Below are positions 49,301 through 54,301 of a stretch of 64,000 nucleotides of DNA, one piece after another (within the stretch, counting starts at the first letter, position 1; each line of letters opens with the position of its first letter). The notes under the pieces are model-generated. The model did no database searches and had not been told where the DNA came from. It saw only the letters and a list, made by a program, of their open reading frames with translations. The stretch is from Lineus longissimus (taxonomy: Eukaryota > Nemertea > Pilidiophora > Heteronemertea > Lineidae): the NCBI RefSeq assembly GCF_910592395.1, contig NC_088325.1:9426109-9490108 (forward strand). The letters are read 5' to 3'. The translations under genes and the position numbers were made by a program.

Positions 49301-50222
49301 TTCAGGCGACTAAATACCAGTGTTGTCAAGGTCCCCAACTGAAGCAACATTGAATTATCCACCCAAGTGAATCAATGTGGCCAAAGGGCGTGTATAGCTT
49401 TTCATTTGGCAGTGATACCTCATCACGCGCCCAGCCGATGTAAACATGGTGGTAAATAACGACGCAACAACAGTGCAAGTGTTGGTGACAAGAACCGAAT
49501 AGCCGAAGAACATTCATAAGCTACCAAATAAAAGCTCTTTTTATTTCCGTAGGAAACTAAGATCGGTGAGATTAGAAAAGAGGCAGGGTCATCCACCTGC
49601 TATTGACACCGACGATTACGACGATACGAGGATTGAATTCACACCGACTGAAAATGATTCTGTACGAAGCTACTCCAACATTGGGACTGAGAACGTGACC
49701 GATACATTTAACCCTGAACGTACCGCCGACCAACTACCAGTACAACAAATGGATACGGGGCACCACTTACCAACACCCGGAGTCCTTAGGAATACTCCAG
49801 CGTCCTCAGATGATGAGCTGGGGTCCTATGACTACATGGATAGTCCTACGACATTACGGCATAGTGCTCCACGTCAGAATCATGTTCCTGTTGACCAGCC
49901 AGATCCAATGGATCTAGAGGATTCTACCCAGTACGAAATTAGCAAAAAAGGACAGAAGTCGGAAGGCACATACAGAATGTCCAACGACCTAAGTATACAC
50001 ACACAGGGACGGCCTGTCCCAAGTGCAACCGAGAGCGAATCAGACCAAGCCGATCGTTCCAAAGCTTGTGGGCCAACTTCAGACCGCTCTGGTGATGACG
50101 TTGGTCACGGAAAAGGGTCATTATATACCCATCTATATCCAGTAACGGCAGTAATAGACAATGATGGTGGACAGTATTTGGATTTCAGACAGCTAAATCC
50201 AGAACAACTGAGACCAATATAA
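22283..50222 (+). CDS. Ig/fibronectin-III type I membrane receptor, 10 exons (963 aa)
   Basis: Ten exons join in frame: 22283-22328, 24313-24648, 32084-32353, 33364-33657, 34419-34712, 37494-37796, 39872-40189, 42909-43187, 43751-43832 and 49553-50222, giving 2,892 nt. All boundaries are GT-AG. Introns 1-8 are phase 1 and intron 9 is phase 2. The protein reads: signal peptide (1 to about 20), Ig1 (to 127), Ig2 (128-217), Ig3 (218-315), Ig4 (316-413), Ig5 (414-514), FN3-1 (515-620), FN3-2 (621-713), membrane helix (714-740) and cytoplasmic tail (741-963). One domain per phase-1 exon is typical of metazoan adhesion and immune-type receptors. FN3-1 carries the (F)DGG...Y-Q-Y pattern common in nephrin/CD22-like proteins. 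It likely acts at the cell surface, binding a partner protein and signalling through tail tyrosines. No ortholog is named, and cassette exons could be missed. Confidence 0.85.
22421..23149. mobile_element. Tc1/mariner-like nonautonomous element in intron 1
   Basis: The element starts CAGTCCTTCC at 22421 and ends GGTAGGACTG at 23149, with TA on both sides (22419-22420 and 23150-23151). CAGT-type termini and a TA target duplication are hallmarks of Tc1/mariner. A second inverted block (AAAATGTCC near 22437 and GGACATTTTT near 23016) lies farther inside. No transposase ORF is present in its 729 bp. Confidence 0.7.
23150..24312. other. Remainder of receptor intron 1
   Basis: AT-rich intron sequence ending in the acceptor TTTCCAATTTCAG before exon 2. 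A 78-codon ORF at 23569-23805 has no recognisable domain. I see nothing else to annotate. Confidence 0.5.
24313..24648 (+). CDS. Receptor exon 2: Ig domain 1
   Basis: An Ig domain with B-strand cysteine in LMCNVAGG, the core tryptophan in VVWWKDK and the F-strand motif DSGDWGCEADG (tryptophan in place of the usual tyrosine). Two further cysteines (TLNC and SQC) between the strands could form an extra disulfide. Acceptor AG is at 24311-24312 and donor GTAAGT at 24649; both ends are phase 1. Confidence 0.88.
24649..25065. other. Start of receptor intron 2
   Basis: Noncoding. A roughly 40-bp block around CGACTTACTAAGTCGTAACC (24833) is loosely repeated at about 24920-24960 (CGACTTACTAAATCTTG). 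No gene. Confidence 0.45.
25066..25863 (-). mobile_element. 5'-truncated CR1/L2-like LINE fragment
   Basis: The minus strand encodes 216 residues (25840 to 25190) of the region after the RT catalytic core. Motifs include VRSLGVELDSQLTM, SRLDYCNSLLAG, RLQNRSARLI, LHWLPVKLRIDFKLL, GDRSFSVAAPRLWNDLP and FRKSLKTHLFKSF. This block order is characteristic of the CR1/L2 group of non-LTR elements. The 3' end carries an (ATA/TTA)n tail at about 25066-25087 on the + strand, also usual in the group. The frame is open throughout, suggesting a fairly recent insertion. It lies in receptor intron 2, antisense to the gene. Confidence 0.85.
25864..26565. other. Intron 2 sequence between LINE and gypsy fragment
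   Basis: No gene supported. AATAGCGGACAGTC near 25961 and CATAGCGGACAGTC near 25997 form a short direct repeat. The 61-codon ORF at 26149-26334 has no domain character. Confidence 0.4.
26566..26938 (+). mobile_element. Ty3/gypsy retrotransposon fragment (RNase H to integrase linker)
   Basis: The frame starting near 26572 reads NDATGHRWLAELSTFHFDI, then SYVPGASNVDADVLSRFPW. This is the C-terminal edge of gypsy-type RNase H, where the pattern YxPGxxNxxADxLSR is conserved. It continues into the linker before integrase and meets a stop at 26923-26925. Flanking gypsy domains are absent, so it is a relic. Its 3' side is cut by a later LINE insertion. Confidence 0.75.
26939..26948. repeat. Target-site duplication of RTE-like LINE, copy A
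   Basis: TCACTTAACT here is repeated exactly at 27917-27926, flanking the minus-strand LINE on both sides. A 10-bp direct duplication fits target-primed reverse transcription. Confidence 0.8.
26949..27916 (-). mobile_element. 5'-truncated RTE-like LINE with target duplication
   Basis: The minus strand runs from RT motif VGVRQGCLFSPTLCNIFLEN (about 27895-27836) through LRFADDIDLL, EINLEKTKTMVSG, FVYLGSTQTEDG, LYAAESWTL, RWFCHVTRA and GKRKRGRPKRIWMDD. The FADD catalytic site is intact and the reading frame is open for 287 codons. The 3' end has a trinucleotide tail, (ATG)n on the minus strand, seen as CATCATCATCATC at 26949. Both ends abut a 10-bp TCACTTAACT duplication. It is truncated 5' within the RT domain. 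The C-terminal blocks resemble the RTE group. Confidence 0.85.
27917..28857. other. Intron 2 noncoding stretch with a 106-bp-spaced duplication
   Basis: After the LINE duplication (27917-27926), a roughly 55-bp block starting CTGCAAGAATAATATGAG at 27928 is repeated almost exactly at 28034, both ending near ATGGAATGGCACTGA. The rest has no supportable gene. Confidence 0.6.
29176..29200 (-). promoter_or_regulatory. CRE plus CCAAT box, module 1
   Basis: TGACGTCA at 29176-29183 is followed by GATTGGCT (an inverted CCAAT box) about 10 bp on. On the minus strand the order is CCAAT, CRE, an AT-rich stretch, then AAAATGGCCGA, which resembles a YY1/initiator site. The same layout recurs in module 2. 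Confidence 0.4.
29641..29710 (-). promoter_or_regulatory. CCAAT-CRE-TATA-like cluster, module 2
   Basis: Read on the minus strand: ATTGGCCAATCAG (CCAAT box), TGACGTCA (29690-29683), a TATATATA run, then ACAATGGCCGACTT. The arrangement and spacing resemble a compact polymerase II promoter. Module 1 keeps CCAAT, CRE and ATGGCCGA while the surrounding sequence has drifted. Confidence 0.4.
29876..30340. other. Intron 2 noncoding DNA
   Basis: I see no gene, repeat or strong regulatory signal here. Confidence 0.5.
30346..30780. mobile_element. 435-bp TIR element (MITE) with 5-bp target duplication
   Basis: The left terminus begins CACCCTGGAGAATC at 30346 and the right ends GATTCTCCGTGGTG at 30780. 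The inverted repeats run about 85-90 bp with few mismatches (shared blocks AATCCTGAACTCCGGG and GTCTGGTATTCCTGAATTCC). ATTAG at 30341-30345 is repeated at 30781-30785. The internal region has no transposase, so it is nonautonomous. TIRs starting CACC with a 5-bp duplication do not settle the superfamily. Confidence 0.85.
30786..31945. other. Intron 2 noncoding DNA
   Basis: No gene supported. A GGTTCGATTCC string at about 31258 resembles a tRNA B box, but no tRNA fold surrounds it. Confidence 0.45.
31947..32000. repeat. Poly-C tract upstream of exon 3
   Basis: Runs of 16 and 18 C, separated by short C blocks with single A interruptions. It lies about 85-135 bp upstream of the exon 3 acceptor on the coding strand, so it extends the pyrimidine-rich region before that splice site. 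Confidence 0.85.
32084..32353 (+). CDS. Receptor exon 3: Ig domain 2
   Basis: A canonical Ig domain: ANLTCNAEN (first cysteine), YTWTKNG (tryptophan), FSSVTKEYAGKYVCDAKND (Y-x-C), then a G strand ending LDFVVY. Acceptor TTTCCAG and donor GTGAGT. Both ends phase 1. Confidence 0.9.
32445..32870 (-). mobile_element. RTE-like LINE C-terminal fragment in intron 3
   Basis: Minus-strand frames read LDTFQTKCLRRI near 32845, then RKPKETWRRSMEKELREKD (about 32613-32560) and RRKVTNRLEWRTV. These are end-of-ORF2 blocks seen in RTE-type LINEs (K-x-TWRR and the final WR). A (TTAC)n tail at about 32451-32472 marks its 3' end. Frames are broken, so it is a decayed 5'-truncated insertion antisense to the receptor. 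Confidence 0.75.
32871..33363. other. Rest of receptor intron 3
   Basis: Noncoding; ends at the acceptor TTTATCTCCAG before exon 4. No element recognised. Confidence 0.5.
33364..33657 (+). CDS. Receptor exon 4: Ig domain 3
   Basis: An Ig-like domain with cysteines in TFTCEAIGG and VEFYCEATG. The usual C-strand tryptophan is missing; the position reads VKLIRLEG. Donor GTGAGT; both ends phase 1. The cysteine spacing and ExTGxG pattern fit an I-set/C2-type fold despite the missing tryptophan. Confidence 0.82.
33658..34418. other. Receptor intron 4
   Basis: AT-rich noncoding sequence; ends in TCTGTTCGCAG. No gene or mobile element recognised. Confidence 0.5.
34419..34712 (+). CDS. Receptor exon 5: Ig domain 4
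   Basis: Canonical Ig features: VWFECTAGGGNPE (first cysteine), YQWLWKKSG (tryptophan), YDKSGTFTCKVWNN (second cysteine), then a G strand ending TVLNVHC. Donor GTAAGT; both ends phase 1. It is noticeably more G+C-rich than the surrounding intron. Confidence 0.9.
34713..35352. other. Receptor intron 5, 5' part
   Basis: Noncoding; contains the 20-bp minisatellite at 35094-35217 and ends where R1 copy 2 begins. Confidence 0.5.
35094..35217 (+). repeat. 20-bp minisatellite, about six units
   Basis: GTTTTGAATTT(C/T)GAA(T/G)TCC units start at 35094, 35114, 35134, 35154, 35174 and 35194, exactly 20 bp apart. GAATTC and GAAGTC variants alternate. Confidence 0.85.
35353..36490 (+). repeat. Interspersed repeat R1, copy 2, with internal duplication
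   Basis: Same 5' (AAGGTAGCAGGAAG) and 3' (CGCGTTGGGTCCTTGCG) landmarks as copy 1. The central block beginning GCTTCGCGCGATATG occurs twice, at about 35599 and 35899, so this copy carries an internal tandem duplication. A smaller block, GACTAATAA(A/G)TGAAGAA, recurs within it. It lies in receptor intron 5 in the sense direction. Confidence 0.75.
36491..37493. other. Receptor intron 5, 3' part
   Basis: Noncoding; ends in the acceptor CTTTCAACCGCAG. No gene recognised. Confidence 0.5.
37494..37796 (+). CDS. Receptor exon 6: Ig domain 5 (first cysteine lost)
   Basis: Ig pattern with YVWSKGGEI (tryptophan) and TFYTCTVKTSG (second cysteine). The B-strand cysteine is replaced in ASFKLFITANPIPP. 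The NPxPP motif that follows keeps the domain identifiable. Without the first cysteine the core disulfide cannot form, which is known in some stable Ig domains. Donor GTGAGT; both ends phase 1. Confidence 0.85.
37797..39871. other. Receptor intron 6
   Basis: Noncoding, 2,075 bp. It holds the NRF1-like and ZNF143-like sites near 38807-38859. The 111-codon ORF at 38131-38466 has no recognisable domain. It ends in the acceptor CTTTATTGTAG. Confidence 0.5.
38807..38859. promoter_or_regulatory. NRF1-type palindrome beside a ZNF143-like site
   Basis: TGCGCATGCGCC at 38807-38818 contains the perfect palindrome GCGCATGCGC, the consensus for NRF-1. GTAATGCATTGTGGGAATG at 38841-38859 resembles, in reverse, the TTCCCACAATGCA core of ZNF143 sites. 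Together they resemble a CpG-type promoter inside intron 6. No gene start is visible beside them. Confidence 0.3.
39872..40189 (+). CDS. Receptor exon 7: fibronectin III domain 1
   Basis: FN3 landmarks: the GPPSAPSNLKVVNST start, core tryptophan in ATLEWISEFDGGSEQ, FYVQYKKP in the C' strand, and VMDLESNVEYLFRVRSNN (the YxFRVxxxN pattern). Donor GTATGT; both ends phase 1. The FDGG...F-x-x-x-Y pattern is common to nephrin/CD22-like invertebrate receptors. Confidence 0.88.
41404..41440. promoter_or_regulatory. CCAAT box with CRE
   Basis: GATTGGTCAAT just before 41411 and TGACGTCA at 41433-41440 repeat the CCAAT-plus-CRE pairing seen at 29176 and 29683, with wider spacing. It lies in receptor intron 7. 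Confidence 0.35.
41471..41497. repeat. Hairpin, 10-bp perfect arms
   Basis: CATCCTCTCT (41471-41480) and AGAGAGGATG (41488-41497) are exact reverse complements around a 7-base loop, TCTTAAC. The flanking GCGCGCGC and GTGACGTAAC add G+C. It is not a terminator: this is intronic eukaryotic DNA. Confidence 0.6.
42909..43187 (+). CDS. Receptor exon 8: fibronectin III domain 2
   Basis: An FN3-like domain: KVTVRWKHVTGK (core tryptophan), YNVIIIRYC, a ladder of NLTDNTATFSVSAEKRYYYHMMVED (given as two blocks: NLTDNTATFSV and KRYYYHMMVED). Two cysteines (RYC and ENC) could pair. It is more divergent than FN3-1 and is assigned by the tryptophan, tyrosine and leucine pattern. Donor GTGAGT; both ends phase 1. 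Confidence 0.8.
43188..43750. other. Receptor intron 8
   Basis: Noncoding; ends in TTATTCCCCACAG before the membrane exon. A 77-codon ORF (43471-43704) has no recognisable domain. Confidence 0.5.
43751..43832 (+). CDS. Receptor exon 9: transmembrane helix
   Basis: It encodes VVSGVVVGGLVGAVVVTI followed by TGVTLAIGLW: an unbroken hydrophobic helix with small-residue GxxxG-like patterns, which often mediate helix pairing. It starts phase 1 and ends phase 2 at the donor GTAAGT (43833), splitting the Trp codon completed by exon 10. Confidence 0.85.
43833..44393. other. Receptor intron 9, 5' part
   Basis: Noncoding sequence before the first CAWTG-flanked TIR element. No gene recognised; the 117-codon ORF at 44050-44403 runs into that element and lacks domain features. 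Confidence 0.45.
44399..45311. mobile_element. TIR transposon copy A (913 bp), target duplication CATTG
   Basis: It begins GGTGATTTCAAAGTCAG and ends in the complement, TTGAAATCACC. CATTG lies at 44394-44398 and again at 45312-45316. The interior is packed with short repeats such as GGTGTTAG and ACTAAAACC in both orientations and has no transposase ORF. A second copy lies at 45518-46358. A 3-bp duplication (ATT) with longer GGGTGA termini is the alternative reading, but the outer C and G also match in both copies. Confidence 0.85.
45518..46358. mobile_element. TIR transposon copy B (841 bp), target duplication CAATG
   Basis: Same orientation and very similar to copy A, but about 70 bp shorter because of a deletion near 46068 (the segment with TTCTGACAAATG in copy A). 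Termini are GGTGATTTCAAAGTCAG and CCAACTTTGAAATCACC. CAATG lies at 45513-45517 and 46359-46363. It is nonautonomous. Its target is the complement of copy A's CATTG, so the preferred site is CAWTG. Confidence 0.85.
46364..49552. other. Receptor intron 9, 3' part
   Basis: Noncoding, with a CRE octamer at 48059-48066 (GGATGACGTCATCA). Short ORFs here show no domain. It ends in the acceptor TTATTTCCGTAG before exon 10. Alternative tail exons cannot be excluded. Confidence 0.45.
49553..50222 (+). CDS. Receptor exon 10: cytoplasmic tail
   Basis: It completes the split Trp codon and encodes residues 741-963, ending in TAA at 50220-50222. It opens with basic residues (WKLRSVRLEKR), a typical stop-transfer anchor, and is then hydrophilic, acidic and Ser/Thr-rich with no folded domain. 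Tyrosines sit in known SH2-type contexts: YSNI at 781 (Y-x-N, Grb2 type), YDYM at 833 (Y-x-x-M, PI3K type) and SLYTHL at 932 (ITIM-like). YEIS (868), YRMS (881), YPVT (936) and YLDF (949) are further candidates. These contexts are seen directly; phosphorylation is inferred. Confidence 0.88.
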
Positions 50223-50488
50223 ACTCTAAAAGGGAAACTAACGTCGTGGTGGTTGTCCGTGATTTTGATGGATTTGACAAAACCGACAGATAGGTGGCGC
50301 TTGCAAAAAACCTGATTTATATTATTGCCATTATTTTCATTACCCTATGGTGTATACATGAAATAATATGAATGAATCTGTCATGTCTGGTGGTAGGGAA
50401 GCAAACTCTAGTATTTGGCACAACTGTCACGAGCGCAGACAGGAGAGAGCCTATAGAGACATTGCCATCCCATTAACAAATATAGATA

Positions 50489-50494
50489 AATAAA
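50489..50494 (+). promoter_or_regulatory. Possible polyadenylation signal of the receptor gene
   Basis: AATAAA, 267 bp after the stop codon and just before a palindromic MITE. It is the first canonical hexamer I see downstream of the stop. Confidence 0.35.
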
Positions 50495-50665
50495 ATGAGC
50501 CAAATTCATAAAGGGCGTTAGGCTTAAAACAGCGTTTAAGTACTGAATAGACAGATTCAGGTCCTTTATGTAAATATTCACAGAATATGAATAGGCCCTG
50601 AAACTGATTAGGGAGAAGTTACACACGTCTAACCCTTAAACGCCCTTTATGAATTTGGCCCAGTG
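50495..50665. mobile_element. Short palindromic MITE after the receptor stop codon
   Basis: GCCAAATTCATAAAGGGCGT at 50499-50518 and its exact complement ending at 50659 (21-bp arms, 50499-50519 and 50639-50659) bound about 120 bp. Weaker pairing continues inward. It may lie in or just beyond the receptor 3' UTR, where transcription would make a long hairpin. Confidence 0.7.
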
Positions 50666-51407
50666 TCTCTTTACATGAAGGAGAGGCAGTTCTTTAAAGA
50701 ATAACATATTTGATGAACATGTATACTGTTCGGCAAAGCCTTCGTGTATACTTCCACAGGCATTCTGCAGCGCCGTACACATGACACTCCAAAGCTGTGA
50801 CGTTCAAACGTTTCTTCACGTCCGTCACCATAATCACTGCTATTTGCTTGTCGCTGGAAACCCGATGCCACTCTTCGATACCTCTGGCTTTGGACAGCAA
50901 CATTGGACAGCAACATTGTGTCATCCAATGCGTCCATTCAAAATGGTCATGACATGAAGAAATCGCTTTAAAAAACAATCCATTGGTCAAACATGTAAAA
51001 AAGGCCATTCACATATGGGACCAAACCATACCAGCCAGGACCAAATCATATCTCTCACAACTTCGTGAATATTATCCTGAGGGAATCAGGGCTTAGTGTT
51101 GGTCAATGTTCGTTTCTCAATCCGGCCCTTGTGTGCAGGGCCGGAGAAGTGAACATTAACCCCTGATTTCCTCAGAATGTGCGAATATGTTAGTCTCAGA
51201 AAGATTTGCCGCGTTTACACGACGAAAAAAGTGGCCAAGATTAAAGTAGAGAAGCTCCACTTTTTGGACCACATCGCATTATAGAGTACGCAGCCCACTC
51301 TCCTAGACCGATCCGGGTTGACCCAGATGAGTGCCCGCGATATAAGCTATTTTCTCCCGCGCCTGCGTCACTTTGTAATGTAATTGTCTCGCTTGTCTCA
51401 TCAGGAG
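50666..51407. other. Noncoding DNA downstream of the receptor
   Basis: ORFs of 88 and 104 codons on the minus strand near 50671-51008 overlap each other in different frames and show no domain. A short GACAGCAACATTG duplication sits near 50895-50920. No gene supported. Confidence 0.4.
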
Positions 51408-51590
51408 TGTCGGGTCTTGATGGAGTGTCCCACTTTGACCCAAGCTAATTCTGGAAATTGATCTTTAGTCACCTATGCATAGCCATTACAAACGCTCTTT
51501 TCTAAAGCAAACGCTAGGTTTCTATTGATACAAAGACAACATTGATATAAAAAGTGACATGTTTTGTCTTTCATTAAATTTACAAACCGG
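51408..51590 (+). pseudogene. Decayed copy of the 55778-56053 ORF
   Basis: CATTACAAACGCT, AAAGCAAACGC, CAAAGACAACATTGATA and AAAAAG(T/C)GA(C/T)ATGTTT occur here in the same order as in the ORF at 55778-56053, with deletions of about 9 and 40 bp. The frame is broken. It is a degenerate relative of that sequence. Confidence 0.65.
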
Positions 51591-51811
51591 GCACCCATCT
51601 ATAGCTCTGACAAGTCTTTAAATGTATGTAAATGTGTTAATGTACTTATATGAAACTGATTATTTCATGTGCAATGTAATTTTTGTATTTCCCCAAATAT
51701 GGTGGTGCAATAGATATTATTATTATCGAAGTACACAGCAGACTGCTGTGTACGCAGGAACAAGTTGGTTGCATGCACAGCAGAGGCGAATTAACTAAAC
51801 CGCATCATCAA

Positions 51812-51850
51812 TGACGTCAGCTGGAGAAAAAATGGCGGTGGCGGTGGCGG
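51812..51850 (+). promoter_or_regulatory. CRE next to YY1-like ATGGCGG and GGCGGT repeats
   Basis: TGACGTCA at 51812-51819 is followed 14 bp later by AAAATGGCGGTGGCGG. A CRE plus a YY1/initiator-like ATGGCGG is a promoter-like combination; no ORF of note starts here. Confidence 0.3.
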
Positions 51851-52183
51851 TGGAAGAACTTCCCGCTTCCATTCAAGTTGGGGCCAAATTCTCCATCTGG
51901 CTATGACCCAAAGTAAATCTAAGGCGTATGGAGCCCCGGTTTTTGGATGACATGTGTGCCATATGACCAAAACAGTTTTCTCCAGCCAGCGAAGTCTGCT
52001 GTGTACTCTAGACAATGCACGTGCCTGTACACTGTATATACAGCATGTTGTGTATTCAAGAGAAAATGTTGCTAGGACTCGCAGCAGGTAGCATAAAATC
52101 GGAGGCGGGGCTTTATAATGAGCCTAATGAATATTGATATAAAACGCTGTGAACATAAACTACTCTATGTTGCATACACAGCT

Positions 52184-52260
52184 ATTATTATTATTATTAT
52201 TATTATTATCGTTATCGTCGTCGTCATCATTATTGTTATTGTTAATATTATAATTATAAT
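52184..52260 (+). repeat. ATT microsatellite
   Basis: About nine perfect ATT units, then an imperfect extension with CGT, CAT and GTT units. Confidence 0.85.
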
Positions 52261-53612
52261 CATAAATGGTAAAATCACAAGATTTCGGAGATGCCAACTA
52301 AATGACCCCCCCCCCCCTTCAATAAGTATATGATACCCTGTATGTACAATCAATTTGTCGTGATATGAACAGATAGGGATCCAAAGATTCCAAATATTAT
52401 ATGAAATAAAGTTGTAAACAATTGCAGCAACTTTAACCAGGCCTTCATTGGATATTGATAACGTTGACGAAAGGCAATAAATTTCCCGACTAGACTGAAC
52501 ACGGTTGATGGGGATGTCATTGGACGAATCAATTTAATCCATTTTAATTTGCAGTTTGTTAATATGCCTAATACTAAATTGGTTATTTCAGAAATTGACA
52601 CAAAATATATAAGTACACGGACATAGAATAAACAAAAATGAGATATTACACTTAGACTAAACATGATTTTAATGACATCCAAAGCTTTCATAAATTAACT
52701 TAGCAACCTTCGGTGCAATAGAAACTTCTGTAAGTAGCAATAAACAATTCAACAACAGGCGCGCGATAATAGTGTTGGTTGTATCAGAGTCTTTCTATAC
52801 AAGAAAGACTCTGGTTGTATTTTGGGGGAAACATGCCCAATGGGCTACAGAGACACTTAATAACACTTACATATTATAACATACACGCACAATGCAACAA
52901 CACATATGTACATGATGTATGAACAATTGACAGATGATTTCAATGTGCCATGAGATTAAGAAAGATACTAAACTAAACATATTTGAATACACGATTTTCT
53001 TCTTTGCTCATATTTCAATCATGCTTCAGCCAAAATTTAACTGCTTTCCCTTGGGATTTTCTAACATTGGATAATAAGGGAATTAAATAGAAAGTGACAT
53101 GAATCTTTCACCTTGTACTTATCTCATAATTGGCAGATGCGTTGCTCCCTAGAATGACATACTTTAATCTCTTGCCGTAAACAACCGAAGTACTTTTGCT
53201 CGGAGTATGTCAATCAACAATCCGGATAACTATAAGGTACCGCCTCCCTTTAAAAATGACAATGTGGCTGAGGGTATTCATCACGAATATCCATACACGT
53301 AACCGTTGATTCATTTTACAAACCCGCATTGTTCGCAGACAAGGACCCTAACTGTCAAAAGCTTGTACATCAATAGTAGGCCTACACAGTGGTGGCCGAT
53401 TCATATTGGAAGATCTGGGCGGTGAAAAAGGTGCTATAGCCCTCCCCAAAATGTTGTAACAGCAAGAGATTAAAGATGTGTAAAAGGACCTGTTTCGATC
53501 CGTGAGCTGTGAGCACTTGGGTCTCACAAGCCAGTGCGGAGAATGTCTCGAGCTGAACCAACGAGCAGGCCCGGACCTGGGATGCGAATTACTACAACCT
53601 ATACATTTTTAT

Positions 53613-53648
53613 GCCCCCGCCAATGCGTAAAGCATTGCGGAGGCATTA
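53613..53648. repeat. Hairpin in a dispersed-repeat-like block
   Basis: GCCCCCGCCAATGC and GCATTGCGGAGGC can pair around GTAAA with one bulge. The block continues into GATCCGTCCGTCGG. Sequences of this style are common in invertebrate interspersed repeats, but I cannot name the family. Confidence 0.4.
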
Positions 53649-53892
53649 TGTTTTACCGATGTCAATCTCCCGTGGCCCGTCAAAGACTTCATACCAAGTT
53701 TGGTGTCGATCCGTCCGTCGGATTAGGAGAAAATCGCGAACAAACATGCACACAAAAAACATTTCTCGAATTTAGTAAGGATAATTATTATCTAGACTAG
53801 ATTATATTCCATACTTGTTATAATGTAATGTTAATTAAATGATTTTATCTAATTTTAGTTGTATTAATCACCCCTTTTAAAGACTTTAAATA

Positions 53893-54090
53893 TGAATACA
53901 ATGGGATATATAGAAAATACAAAATATACACCATTACAAAAGGATATGAATACAATGGAAAGTACACAAAATACAAACAACACACCAGAACAAATGAACA
54001 AATGACTGCAATGAAAAATATACAAAATACAAAATACACACTATTGTAAATGAACATGAATATAATGGAAAATATACAAAATAAAGGAAG
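53893..54090 (+). repeat. AT-rich minisatellite, about 55-bp period
   Basis: GAATACAATGG-type starts occur at about 53894, 53948, 54004 and 54058, each followed by AAAATA(T/C)ACAAAATAC. A related two-unit array lies at about 55050-55135. Confidence 0.75.
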
Positions 54091-54301
54091 GGAAAAAGGA
54101 GTTGATGACACGATAGTACCTCGTACTTCGTCGTCCGTTGGGCTGAAAAACACGGTTTATTATCTAAGGTGCGAAAAAATATTTCGAAACCCACCTTGCT
54201 CGTGCGGAATACATACGTATACCCCCCACATTTCTCTACTTACAATTTTCTAGGGGTTCCCATTTTAATAACATGTGTTGTATGGATTCAAAACATTTCC
54301 T

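Larger units (their letters stand above)
51591..53530. other. Noncoding stretch with CRE and simple repeats
   Basis: It holds a CRE octamer (51812-51819) followed by AAAAAATGGCGGTGGCGG, an ATT trinucleotide array at 52184-52212, a run of 12 C at about 52306-52317, and a small inverted repeat around AGAGTCTTTCT/AGAAAGACTCT near 52789-52812. No gene supported. Confidence 0.45.
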
